Positions 40,956 through 48,995 of a stretch of 64,000 nucleotides of DNA are shown one piece after another (the first letter of the stretch is position 1; each line of letters begins with the position of its first letter). A program made the position numbers and the translations under genes. Origin of the DNA: Parapedobacter sp. SGR-10 (GTDB taxonomy: Bacteria > Bacteroidota > Bacteroidia > Sphingobacteriales > Sphingobacteriaceae); assembly GCF_011030405.1 (NCBI RefSeq), contig NZ_JAAJTJ010000002.1, positions 310,001-374,000 on the forward strand. The letters are read 5' to 3'. The notes under the pieces are model-generated. The model was not told where the DNA came from and made no database searches. It was given only the letters and a program-made list of their open reading frames with translations.

Positions 40956-40971
40956 ACAATTTTAGTAGCTG

Positions 40972-42525
40972 TTGGTAAAGGAATTAATTATCGATTCAAC
41001 CCCTGAAAACGGGGTGACTATTGCTTTACTACAGGATAAACAATTAGTAGAACTTAATAAGGAAAAGGTCGGCAATAATTTTTCCGTCGGAGATATCTAT
41101 CTGGGGCGTATCAAAAAAATTATGCCGGGTTTGAATGCCGCTTTTGTCGACGTTGGTTACGACAAGGATGCTTTTTTGCATTATCTGGATCTAGGTCCTC
41201 AGGTACATTCCTTATTAAAATTGACCCGTGTAGTAAAGAATGGCAGCTATCAAGAGAAGCTGCTCAGTAGTTTGAAGCTTGAAAAGGATATCGATAAGGC
41301 AGGTAAGATTTCGGAAGTATTGAACCGGAATATGCTTTTACCCGTACAGATCGCAAAAGAACCTATTTCGACAAAAGGTCCGCGCTTGAGTTCGGATCTG
41401 TCCATTGCAGGACGTTTTGTCGTGTTGGTGCCTTTTTCAAGTTCTGTTTCCATTTCCAAAAAAATCAAAAGCAGCGCGGAACGTACACGTCTCAAGAAGA
41501 TTGTAGAGAGTATCAAACCTGCAAACTTTGGTGTGATTATCCGTACGGTGTCCGAGGGCAAGGGAGTAGAAGAAATGCAAAAAGATCTACTCGATTTGAT
41601 TTCGAAATGGGAACTGTTTACCAAGCGCCTTAAAAATGCCGAACCTCCGCAAAAGGTGTTGGGTGAGATGGATAGAGCTTCTACCATCCTGCGTGATATC
41701 CTGACGGACGAGTTTACACATATATATGTCAACGATCCTGTCATCTATGAAGAGACAAAATCATACGTACAGGAGATATCGCCAGAACTGGAAAAAATAG
41801 TCAAGCTCTATAAACATAAGGAGCCTATTTTTGATCATTTTGGCATTGAAAAGCAGATTAAGGCGTCTTTTGGTAAAACAGTCAATTTACAAGGTGGAGC
41901 CTATTTGGTCATTGAGCATACCGAGGCTTTGCATGTCATCGACGTGAATAGCGGCAACCGTATCGCAAGCAAGGAAAACCAAGAGGATAATGCCCTTTTG
42001 GTCAACAAGGAAGCAGCACGGGAAATTGCCAGACAATTGCGTTTGCGTGATATGGGCGGTATAGTCGTTGTGGACTTTATCGATATGCACAAGGCAACAA
42101 ATAGGAAGGATCTTTATACGTACCTCAAGGAATGTATGAAGGAGGATCGGGCACGCCATACGATACTCCCGCCAAGCAAATTTGGCCTTGTACAGATCAC
42201 GCGCCAACGGGTAAGACCGGAGATGAGCGTCGTGACGAATGAAAAATGTCCTGCTTGTGATGGTACGGGAGAGATCCGTTCCAGTATTGTCCTGTTGGAT
42301 GACATTGAAAACAATTTGAGTTTTATCCTGGAGGAGCAAAATGAAAAAGGTGTAACCTTGTGTGTGCACCCTTATATTGAGGTATATATCAAGTCCGGCT
42401 TGATCTCCAAAAGGTTGAAATGGTTTTTCAAGTATGGAAAGTGGATCAAGGTCAAGGCCGTGCCGTCTTATTTTCTGACGGAGTTTCATTTTTTCAACGC
42501 GAAGGACGAAGAAATAAAATTATAA
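40972..42525 (+). CDS. rng: Ribonuclease G/E
   Basis: This 517-aa protein starts with TTG (M-V-K-E-L-I-I-D-S matches homologues; an in-frame TAG lies 6 bp upstream, leaving only CTG or TTG). An S1 domain spans about 35-130 (G-D-I-Y-L-G-R-I-K-K-I-M-P-G-L-N-A-A-F-V-D-V-G), with the DNase I-like catalytic region carrying H-V-I-D-V-N-S-G-N and D-F-I-D-M, and a zinc-link C-P-A-C-D-G-T-G near residue 425. It processes rRNA and mRNA in the cytoplasm. It ends in a strong bidirectional terminator. Confidence 0.94.
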   Translation: MVKELIIDSTPENGVTIALLQDKQLVELNKEKVGNNFSVGDIYLGRIKKIMPGLNAAFVDVGYDKDAFLHYLDLGPQVHSLLKLTRVVKNGSYQEKLLSSLKLEKDIDKAGKISEVLNRNMLLPVQIAKEPISTKGPRLSSDLSIAGRFVVLVPFSSSVSISKKIKSSAERTRLKKIVESIKPANFGVIIRTVSEGKGVEEMQKDLLDLISKWELFTKRLKNAEPPQKVLGEMDRASTILRDILTDEFTHIYVNDPVIYEETKSYVQEISPELEKIVKLYKHKEPIFDHFGIEKQIKASFGKTVNLQGGAYLVIEHTEALHVIDVNSGNRIASKENQEDNALLVNKEAAREIARQLRLRDMGGIVVVDFIDMHKATNRKDLYTYLKECMKEDRARHTILPPSKFGLVQITRQRVRPEMSVVTNEKCPACDGTGEIRSSIVLLDDIENNLSFILEEQNEKGVTLCVHPYIEVYIKSGLISKRLKWFFKYGKWIKVKAVPSYFLTEFHFFNAKDEEIKL

Positions 42526-42559
42526 AAAAGGCCTCGGGCATATGCCCGAGGCCTTTTTT
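42524..42559. terminator. Bidirectional terminator between rng and gldD
   Basis: A perfect 36-nt palindrome begins with A6, contains ggcctcgggc/gcccgaggcc and ends with T6. It serves both convergent genes, overlapping the rng stop. Confidence 0.95.
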
Positions 42560-42560
42560 C

Positions 42561-43154
42561 TTACCTCCATCTAAAGGTATGGATCAAATGCCGGATATCT
42601 TCTTTTAAGAATTCCAATACAGGCTGTATGGAGTCTAGGTTTGGCTTTTCATTGAAATACAGTGCACCTCTCAAATAGTTTGTCGTACTATCCGAAAGAT
42701 AAAACTGAAAATTGGAAGCCGTATTGCCTTTGATGCTGTACTCGATGCCATAGACTTTTTGTGCTGGGTACGATACATGCGTCTGGTCGATGGCGGTGGC
42801 TTTAGTGGTATGTTTGAATACAAAAGTGCGTGCATCCTCGGTAAGCTGATCGAATGAGGCCGTAGGGCTGATCCGAAAATAGCTCAGATGCAAACGGGCA
42901 TTGAATTCGGGAAAATCAAGATTTTTCCAGCAGGGCCGGGCATTTCGGGAGATATCATCTTCCAGTCTACTGTATGCGGGAATATCGAATACAAAGGGAC
43001 AACCATCGGTATCGGCAGATTGATACGCTTTTTGAGGAAAGATGATACGGTGATATCCCCGGGGCTTGGGGCTGTAGTCTGCATTTTGACACGCCCAAGT
43101 GAAGGCTGTCAGCACCGTCAACCCCATTGTCCAAGCTCTTCTTGCCCTACACAT
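42561..43154 (-). CDS. gldD: Gliding motility lipoprotein GldD
   Basis: This 197-aa lipoprotein has a lipobox at F-T-W-A-C22-Q. The mature part carries the GldD hallmark P-K-P-R-G-Y-H-R-I-I-F-P and Y-G-I-E-Y-S-I-K-G-N-T-A-S-N-F-Q-F-Y-L-S-D-S-T. GldD is needed for gliding and type 9 secretion in Flavobacterium. The start at 43,154 (M-C-R-A-R-R-A-W) overlaps the aroE stop by 8 bp; the shorter ATG at 43,127 is also possible. It belongs to an apparent minus-strand operon TPR-aroE-gldD. Confidence 0.88.
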   Translation of the reverse strand: MCRARRAWTMGLTVLTAFTWACQNADYSPKPRGYHRIIFPQKAYQSADTDGCPFVFDIPAYSRLEDDISRNARPCWKNLDFPEFNARLHLSYFRISPTASFDQLTEDARTFVFKHTTKATAIDQTHVSYPAQKVYGIEYSIKGNTASNFQFYLSDSTTNYLRGALYFNEKPNLDSIQPVLEFLKEDIRHLIHTFRWR

Positions 43155-43893
43155 TGTTCCAGATCTCCCAGTTTTTTTCAGCCTGTAGCAACAGCATTTC
43201 GTAGCCATTTTTGGTTGTGGCTCCATTTTCCCTACCTTTTTGCAAAAACAAGGTCTCCTCCGGATTGTAAATCAAGTCATAGAGCAGATGGTCTTCGCCG
43301 ATAAACTCATAGGGGATCTGCGGAGCTTCATCTATATTTGGAAATGTACCTACAGGAGAGCAGTTGATGATGATTTGATGGTCTCCTATGATGTCCCTGT
43401 CCAGTTCTTCGTAGGTGAGATCGCCGTTGTGTTTTGAGCGGCTTACGATCAGATAGGGTATTCCGCGTTTTTTCAATACGTACAGAATAGCTTTTGCCGC
43501 TCCTCCATTGCCCAGGACAAGGGCTTTTTTGTGTTTTTCTTGCAGTAAAGGAGCTAAGGACTCCTCAAACCCAAAAGCATCTGTATTGTATCCTTTGAGA
43601 TAAGGTTTGCCACCCTTCCTTTGGATAGTGATACAGTTTACCGCTTGTATGGCGGCTGCTTCTTCAGACAGTTCGTCCACAAACTGCATGACAGCCTGCT
43701 TGTGAGGGATGGTGACATTAAAGCCATAAAACCGATCATCCTGCCCGTATAGTTGTGGAAAATCATGAATGTCTTCAATGGAGTACAGATCGTAGTCGAT
43801 GCCAAGGATATGTTCTTTGTGGAACTTGTCCAGGTAATATTTCTTCGAAAATGAATGGCTCAAAGGATATCCCAATAACCCTAATTTCCTCAT
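43147..43893 (-). CDS. aroE: Shikimate dehydrogenase
   Basis: This 248-aa enzyme shows G-Y-P-L-S-H-S-F-S and N-V-T-I-P-H-K-Q near residue 62 (catalytic Lys), then G-N-G-G-A-A-K-A-I in the NADP-binding domain, and N-C-S-P-V-G-T and Y-N-P-E-E-T near the end. It reduces 3-dehydroshikimate to shikimate for aromatic amino acid synthesis. It overlaps the upstream TPR gene by 4 bp and gldD by 8 bp. Confidence 0.95.
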   Translation of the reverse strand: MRKLGLLGYPLSHSFSKKYYLDKFHKEHILGIDYDLYSIEDIHDFPQLYGQDDRFYGFNVTIPHKQAVMQFVDELSEEAAAIQAVNCITIQRKGGKPYLKGYNTDAFGFEESLAPLLQEKHKKALVLGNGGAAKAILYVLKKRGIPYLIVSRSKHNGDLTYEELDRDIIGDHQIIINCSPVGTFPNIDEAPQIPYEFIGEDHLLYDLIYNPEETLFLQKGRENGATTKNGYEMLLLQAEKNWEIWNNV

Positions 43894-45299
43894 GTATTGT
43901 CCTTGTATTTGTTGATAATGTCTACAATAACCTGATTGCCTTGTAGTTGGGGTAGGTATTCGAACAGGATATCGTGTTTGTCGGGATCTATGGCCAAGGC
44001 CAGATCCAATGTATTCAATGCATCGTTGTATTGGCCATCGGCAAACAGGTAAGCAACCAGTCGATAGTAGAGTTCGGGTATCTCAGGATTGCATTTTATA
44101 GCTTCGGCCATAGTCTCAATGGCCTGCAAATGATTCTTTTTCTCAAAATAAATGGAAGAGAAATCCAGCCAGGCTTCTATATCTGTGGGATTGAGCTCTA
44201 CAACTTTCATATAGGCTTTTTCAGCTTCTTCAAATTGGCCCAATTTGTACCGGGCGTCGGCGATGGCGAACCAATAATCCGGGTTTTCATCATCAAATTC
44301 CAACGCTTTCTTATAAAAGTGGAGTGATTCGAAATACCTTTCTTCAAAGTCCAGCGTCACACCTATGCCAAACCAAGCATCTGCCAACGTGTTGTCCAGT
44401 TTGACGGCCTTTTTGTAATAATCGCGGGCGGTGTCCATCAACTCGAGCTTTTCATAACATTCGCCTATAGCACAGTAGGTGTCGGCACTGGGTGGTTCGT
44501 ACTCAAAGGTTTGTTTGTATATATCGATAGCCTCCGAATACCTATCCAAATTGACCAATGCATTTCCCTTGTTGAAATAGGCCGATGCAAAATTTTCTTT
44601 TATCAATATAGCATAATCATACGCATCGATAGCTTCTTCGTATCTCCCCAATTTATGGTAAGCATTACCTAGGTTGTACCAGGCGACGTACGAATAGGGG
44701 TCGTTGTCGATAAAGTGCTTGTAGAAAGAGATGCTCTCCTCCTGCCGCCCGATGATATCGTAGCAAAAGGCCAATTCGTAGAGGGCATCCTGATTTTCCT
44801 GATTGATTTGTAAACTTTTTTTCAGATAATGTACAGCTTTTTCGAAATCTCCTTTGACCTGGAACATATTGCCCAATTGGTAATACACATCTTCCTTGTT
44901 GTCTGCGGAATGTAGCGCTTTTTTCAGATTTTCCTCTGCATCGTCAAACCAGCCCATAGAGGAATAAATCGTGCCGCGGATCAGATAGATATCTCCTTCG
45001 GAAGGCTCCAGAAGCTCGGCCTTTTCTAAAGCTGCTAGTGCCTCGTCAAAATTTTGTATCGAAGCGTAGATCTGCGCTTGCTTGACCAGGAAAATAGTTT
45101 CAAAAGGGTGTTGGTTGATCGCAAAACCGATGACCTGCAGGGCTTTGACCGGATCGTTCTTGAGCGCGTAGTAGTCGATGATACTTTCAAATGCCGCAGC
45201 GTCAAAAAAATACTGATCATCGTTACGGATCATTTCTTCGTAACGATCTACAGATTGTTTTTGCTCTTCCGGCGAACCGAATTCGAATTCTTCTTCCAT
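43890..45299 (-). CDS. TPR-repeat protein
   Basis: This 469-aa cytoplasmic protein is made almost wholly of about twelve tandem TPR motifs (for example A-W-Y-N-L-G-N-A-Y-H-K-L-G-R-Y-E-E-A-I, and A-Y-F-N-K-G-N-A-L-V-N-L-D). No signal peptide or catalytic domain. It is conserved upstream of aroE in Bacteroidetes as far as I recall, but its partner is unknown. A small 7-bp hairpin (45,325-45,344) lies 26 bp before the ATG on the transcript. Confidence 0.9.
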   Translation of the reverse strand: MEEEFEFGSPEEQKQSVDRYEEMIRNDDQYFFDAAAFESIIDYYALKNDPVKALQVIGFAINQHPFETIFLVKQAQIYASIQNFDEALAALEKAELLEPSEGDIYLIRGTIYSSMGWFDDAEENLKKALHSADNKEDVYYQLGNMFQVKGDFEKAVHYLKKSLQINQENQDALYELAFCYDIIGRQEESISFYKHFIDNDPYSYVAWYNLGNAYHKLGRYEEAIDAYDYAILIKENFASAYFNKGNALVNLDRYSEAIDIYKQTFEYEPPSADTYCAIGECYEKLELMDTARDYYKKAVKLDNTLADAWFGIGVTLDFEERYFESLHFYKKALEFDDENPDYWFAIADARYKLGQFEEAEKAYMKVVELNPTDIEAWLDFSSIYFEKKNHLQAIETMAEAIKCNPEIPELYYRLVAYLFADGQYNDALNTLDLALAIDPDKHDILFEYLPQLQGNQVIVDIINKYKDNT

Positions 45300-45324
45300 A
45301 TCTAAACTATTTGTCGAGAGCCAT

Positions 45325-45344
45325 AAAGGCGCTTCTTCGCCTTT
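45325..45344. repeat. Short hairpin in front of the TPR/aroE/gldD operon
   Basis: Arms aaaggcg/cgccttt with a 6-nt loop, followed on the plus strand by T5. On the minus-strand transcript it would be a 5'-leader stem. No plus-strand gene ends here. Confidence 0.45.
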
Positions 45345-45558
45345 TTCAATAACAATGTATGAAAATTAGCGCAAATTTCTGACAAAGGTATGCTTTAATT
45401 TTCCACATTTAAACATATAGGCTGTTTTGTGAGGTTGGTATGACGGTATCGTTTTCCTCAAAAATTAAGATGGGTTTGACTTGAAAAGCGACATTATTGT
45501 GTCACGATTGCAAATAAAATTGATTACCTTTACCTAGTTTAAAGTAATTGGATTGAAA

Positions 45559-45837
45559 ATGACTATTTACGAGAGAGTAGAACAAGCCTTGGATAGCATT
45601 AGGCCTTATCTCGAAACGGATGGTGGCAATGTGAGTATTGAGGAAATCACGAACGATAATGTTGTGAAGCTGAGGCTGTTGGGCACCTGTGCTAATTGTG
45701 CAATGAGTATCATGACTTTTAAGGCCGGCTTAGAGCAGGCCATAAAGAAGGCTGTTCCCGAAATAGTATCCGTAGAGGCTTTGAATCTTACGGATATGGA
45801 CGACCCTAATGCCATCACGCCCGGCCAATTGTCATGA
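45559..45837 (+). CDS. NifU C-terminal-like iron-sulfur scaffold protein
   Basis: This 92-aa protein has the NifU-C domain signature P-Y-L-E-T-D-G-G-N-V and the cysteine pair C44-A-N-C47. It assembles or carries Fe-S clusters in the cytoplasm. ATG 45,559 is used; an in-frame TTG at 45,553 is an alternative adding two residues. Its upstream TACCTTTA (45,525) resembles a -7 element but no good -33 was found. The next gene follows 67 bp later. Confidence 0.93.
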   Translation: MTIYERVEQALDSIRPYLETDGGNVSIEEITNDNVVKLRLLGTCANCAMSIMTFKAGLEQAIKKAVPEIVSVEALNLTDMDDPNAITPGQLS

Positions 45838-45904
45838 TATTGTTTCAAAAGTGATTAACACATTTTAACAGCCCATACGCAAATATTTGTTTAGTTTTGT
45901 TAAA

Positions 45905-46555
45905 GTGGTACGTTATCAAACATATCTGTTTTTTATTTTCCTGTGTCTTAGTGTGTGCCGGTCACATGGGCAGGAAAAGAATATTCTGCAATTCAGCGGA
46001 CTGATTACTTCTACCAATAATCCCGATTTACCTGTTGCTTTCGCGACCATCAAGAATACATCTTTTAGGGACCAGACATTTATTTCGAATAATGACGGTT
46101 ATTTTTCCTTTGTAGCTCATTCGGGAGATACTATATTGTTTACTAGTGTAGGTTTTGATCCATTGACCTATGTGATTCCGGAGGTTACAGGCGATAAATT
46201 TACTGCTCACATACAGATGCGCAGCCTGGTGATCGAGCTACCTGCTGTCACACCCTACCCTTGGGCCAGCTACGAAGACTACCTGGCGGACTTCATGGCG
46301 ATGAAGCTGGGTGACGACCCGGTGGCGATGGCCCGGCGCAACATCAGTCCCGAGGCGATGGCGGCATTGGCACAGATTGTGCCACGCAATGCGGATGAGA
46401 TACAGAGTTATCATTCCTTGCAGCGTCATACGATCCAAAGTAATCGGTATATCAATCAACGCATGAATAACCCGTTGCTGAATCCTTTTGCTTGGGGCGA
46501 GCTGATCAATCAGATACGAAGAGGCGACTTCAGTCGTGAGCGGCTTAAGTATTAA
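45905..46555 (+). CDS. Secreted protein with a carboxypeptidase-D regulatory-like domain
   Basis: This protein of about 216 aa has a signal peptide (M-V-R-Y-Q-T-Y-L-F-F, ends S-H-G-Q) and one CarboxypepD_reg beta-sandwich (35-110: I-T-S-T-N-N-P-D-L-P-V-A-F-A-T-I). A helical C-terminal part with R-R-N-I-S-P-E-A-M and N-P-L-L-N-P-F-A-W-G follows. It probably attaches to the outer membrane or periplasm. The start is uncertain: TTG 45,887 or GTG 45,905; TAGTTTTG at 45,892-45,899 would make the GTG version leaderless. Confidence 0.72.
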   Translation: MVRYQTYLFFIFLCLSVCRSHGQEKNILQFSGLITSTNNPDLPVAFATIKNTSFRDQTFISNNDGYFSFVAHSGDTILFTSVGFDPLTYVIPEVTGDKFTAHIQMRSLVIELPAVTPYPWASYEDYLADFMAMKLGDDPVAMARRNISPEAMAALAQIVPRNADEIQSYHSLQRHTIQSNRYINQRMNNPLLNPFAWGELINQIRRGDFSRERLKY

Positions 46556-46573
46556 ACCGCTCCATGTTTGTTG

Positions 46574-46966
46574 CTATTCTCCTGCTTTCCAGGCGATGAC
46601 CGAAATCTCGACATTTACATTTTTTGGGAGTGTTTTGACAGCGACACACTCACGTGCAGGTTGGTTGGTCTTGAAATATTGTGCATATACTTCGTTGACT
46701 GTGCTGAAATAGTCCATGCTGCTCAAAAAGATGGAAGTTTTGACGACGTCTTCAAATCCGTATCCGGCATGTTGTAAGATCGCTTCCACGTTCTGCAGTA
46801 CCTGATGCGTTTCATCTTCCACTCCGGCGCTGATCAGTTGCATGGTTTCAGGGATCAACGGGATTTGACCGGATATATAGAGCGTTTGTCCTGCCTTGAT
46901 AGCTTGATTGTAAGGGCCGATGGCGGCTGGTGCTTTCTCGGTATTGAAGATTTCTTTCTTTGACAT
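46574..46966 (-). CDS. RidA-family reactive-intermediate deaminase
   Basis: This 130-aa YjgF/YER057c/UK114 protein matches its family along the full length: G-P-Y-N-Q-A-I-K-A-G at the start, S-G-Q-I-P-L, K-T-S-I-F-L, and the C-terminal P-A-R-E-C-V-A-V-K-T-L-P with the substrate arginine. It hydrolyses 2-aminoacrylate-type enamines. It is convergent with the preceding gene (18 bp apart), and stands alone. Confidence 0.93.
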   Translation of the reverse strand: MSKKEIFNTEKAPAAIGPYNQAIKAGQTLYISGQIPLIPETMQLISAGVEDETHQVLQNVEAILQHAGYGFEDVVKTSIFLSSMDYFSTVNEVYAQYFKTNQPARECVAVKTLPKNVNVEISVIAWKAGE

Positions 46967-47082
46967 GGTATTTTATGATAAAATTATGTGTTAAATGTTG
47001 ATTTTGGCTAAGCCTTTGCTAAGATACGTTGGTTGGAGGGGAATGTCAATATTTGAACAAAACTTCGTAAATATTGGCTCAA

Positions 47083-47111
47083 GCGTCTGCTTGCGTCTGC
47101 CATGTGCGTCA
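47083..47111. repeat. Short GCGTC repeats upstream of the GHL10 gene
   Basis: The unit GCGTCTGC occurs at 47,083 and 47,093 (10-bp step), and GCGTC again at 47,106. The GCGT core and 10-bp step resemble the shared motif seen later in this locus, but the context differs. Confidence 0.4.
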
Positions 47112-47135
47112 GTATACTGGCCAGAGAATTTTATA

Positions 47136-47165
47136 TTGCAGATAACTATTTAAAACGTAGATTTG
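47136..47165 (+). promoter_or_regulatory. Promoter of the GHL10/DigH-like gene
   Basis: TTG (47,136-47,138), a 19-bp spacer and TAGATTTG (47,158-47,165) match the Bacteroidetes consensus. The ATG at 47,172 begins 6 bp further on, so the transcript is predicted to be leaderless. Confidence 0.68.
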
Positions 47166-47171
47166 TGGCCT

Positions 47172-48803
47172 ATGAATAGGAGATTTTTCAGTGTGTTACT
47201 GGTTTTTTGTGGAATATTGCTATTGGGTATTTCCTGTCGTTCGAAAAAAGTGAAGACAGTAGAAAAGACAGAAGTGAATAGGTCAGTGCCTAATAAATAT
47301 TTGGATACGGTCAAGAAAGTACAACCTCCCATCGTACAAGAGATTGTTCCACCGGTAGTAGCTACACCGGAGCCTGTAGAGGAGACCATCGAGGTGCAGC
47401 TTCCGGCTGTCCCTCGTGAATTCCGTGCAGCTTGGATAGCTACGGTGGCGAATATCAACTGGCCTTCAAAAAATAACCTGTCTGTCGAACAGCAAAAACT
47501 GGAGGCAGTCTATCTTCTGGATCTTTTGAAGAACAATAATTTCAACGCGGTCATATTTCAAGTGCGGCCTTCGGCCGATGCGCTGTACAACAGCGTCTAT
47601 GAACCTTGGTCTTATTTTTTGACGGGAGAGATTGGCCGGCGGCCGGAGCCCTATTACGATCCGTTGGAGTTTTGGGTAGAGGAGGCACATAAGAGAGGTC
47701 TGGAGCTGCATGTATGGCTCAATCCTTACCGCGCACACCATACCAATGGAGGAGCTGTGACGGCACAGTCCATGGTTCGAAGGGCTGCCGATCATGTCGT
47801 GCGATTGAAAAACGGAATGTATTGGTTTGATCCGGCTGACCAAAGAACCCAGGATCATGCATCTGCCGTAGTCAGCGATATCGTAAAAAGGTATGATATA
47901 GACGGTGTACATTTTGACGATTATTTTTATCCTTACGCTTCGTATAACGGGGGGGCAGACTTTCCGGATGACAAAACGTGGAATGCTTATAGGAGAAATG
48001 GGGGGATGCTTTCGCGGGCTGACTGGCGTCGGGATAACGTGAATAAATTTATTCAGCGGATCTATAAAGAGATAAAGACGGAGAAAAACTATGTTAAATT
48101 CGGACTAAGCCCTTTTGGTATCTGGAAACCGGGTTATCCAGCAGGTATTACAGGTTCTTCCCAATACGACGAATTGTATGCAGATGCCAGGCTTTGGCTG
48201 AATGAGGGGTGGGTAGATTACTTTACACCGCAATTGTACTGGGCTATAGATCCTCCTCGACAAAGTTTTACGGCGCTGTTGAAGTGGTGGCAGTCTGAAA
48301 ATACACATAATCGACATTTGTGGCCAGGATTGAATACAGTGGCGGTAAGGACAAATGATCGGCCAACGGAAATTGTCAATCAGGTACGGGTGACCAGAGA
48401 AATACTGCCCCAGTCTGTTGGTGCGGTACATTGGAGTATAGCAGGGCTGACAAAGAGCCCGGAATTGCTAAGAAGGCTCAAAGAAGGGCCTTATGCGCAA
48501 AAAGCTTTGGTGCCAAAATCACCTTGGCTAAAAGCCAATCCTCTTCTTCAACCCACACTTTTACTGACGGACCAAAAACAAAGTGTATTTGCCAAGTGGC
48601 TACATAAGCAACCCGAACAGGTCGTGCATTGGATTTTTTATGTACGTTATGGTCAGGAATGGGAGATAGAAATTCTGGATGCACCCATTACTTCGTTTGA
48701 ATTGCCCAAGGTCAAGTATGGCAAATCTCTGAATGCTGTAGCTGTGCAGGCTGTGGACAGGCTGGGTAATGAAAGTGTGTATATTGCCAAACCTATACGT
48801 TGA
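47172..48803 (+). CDS. GHL10-family glycoside hydrolase (DigH/YddW-like) lipoprotein
   Basis: This 543-aa protein has a lipoprotein signal peptide (L-G-I-S-C22). The mature domain is GHL10/DUF187: E-F-R-A-A-W-I-A-T-V-A-N-I-N-W-P-S near its start, F-Q-V-R-P-S-A-D-A-L-Y, W-L-N-P-Y-R, and G-V-H-F-D-D-Y-F-Y-P-Y. E. coli DigH of this family cuts denuded peptidoglycan glycan strands. Genes downstream handle MurNAc, which supports the same substrate here. A C-terminal beta-rich domain (about 450-543) resembles a fibronectin-like module. ATG 47,172 preferred over the in-frame TTG three codons earlier. Confidence 0.86.
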   Translation: MNRRFFSVLLVFCGILLLGISCRSKKVKTVEKTEVNRSVPNKYLDTVKKVQPPIVQEIVPPVVATPEPVEETIEVQLPAVPREFRAAWIATVANINWPSKNNLSVEQQKLEAVYLLDLLKNNNFNAVIFQVRPSADALYNSVYEPWSYFLTGEIGRRPEPYYDPLEFWVEEAHKRGLELHVWLNPYRAHHTNGGAVTAQSMVRRAADHVVRLKNGMYWFDPADQRTQDHASAVVSDIVKRYDIDGVHFDDYFYPYASYNGGADFPDDKTWNAYRRNGGMLSRADWRRDNVNKFIQRIYKEIKTEKNYVKFGLSPFGIWKPGYPAGITGSSQYDELYADARLWLNEGWVDYFTPQLYWAIDPPRQSFTALLKWWQSENTHNRHLWPGLNTVAVRTNDRPTEIVNQVRVTREILPQSVGAVHWSIAGLTKSPELLRRLKEGPYAQKALVPKSPWLKANPLLQPTLLLTDQKQSVFAKWLHKQPEQVVHWIFYVRYGQEWEIEILDAPITSFELPKVKYGKSLNAVAVQAVDRLGNESVYIAKPIR

Positions 48804-48832
48804 TAATATAATAATACATGTTTAATATTTTA

Positions 48833-48858
48833 TAGAGACGTAAGATCTTACGTCTCTA
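48833..48858. repeat. 26-bp perfect palindrome, REP-like
   Basis: Arms tagagacgtaaga and its exact complement meet without mismatch. The TAGAGACG...CGTCTCTA form is a type of dispersed palindrome I recall from many Bacteroidetes genomes. It lies 29 bp after the GHL10 stop codon and may also work as a weak terminator; no T-run follows. Confidence 0.65.
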
Positions 48859-48893
48859 CTTGGATGAAATTAAAGAATGTTTGGTTATATTTT

Positions 48894-48909
48894 GCGTTTT
48901 TGTGCTTTG
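48894..48909. promoter_or_regulatory. Additional TGCG-type half-site pair before namZ
   Basis: TGCG at 48,893-48,896 and TGCT at 48,903-48,906 share the 10-bp step of the three main sites, and an inverted AAAAACGCAAAA copy lies at 48,919-48,930. Weak on its own. Confidence 0.35.
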
Positions 48910-48954
48910 TGTTTAAATAAAAACGCAAAATTTTATCTTTTGTTTGCATATATA

Positions 48955-48973
48955 TGCGTTTTTTAGCGTATCT
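48955..48973 (+). promoter_or_regulatory. Tandem TGCRT motif before namZ
   Basis: TGCGT...AGCGT with cores 10 bp apart across a T-run (48,956 and 48,966), ending TATC. The same arrangement occurs before susC and murQ. It lies 23 bp before the namZ start. Confidence 0.6.
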
Positions 48974-48995
48974 TTATACTGAAAAACCATCTATT

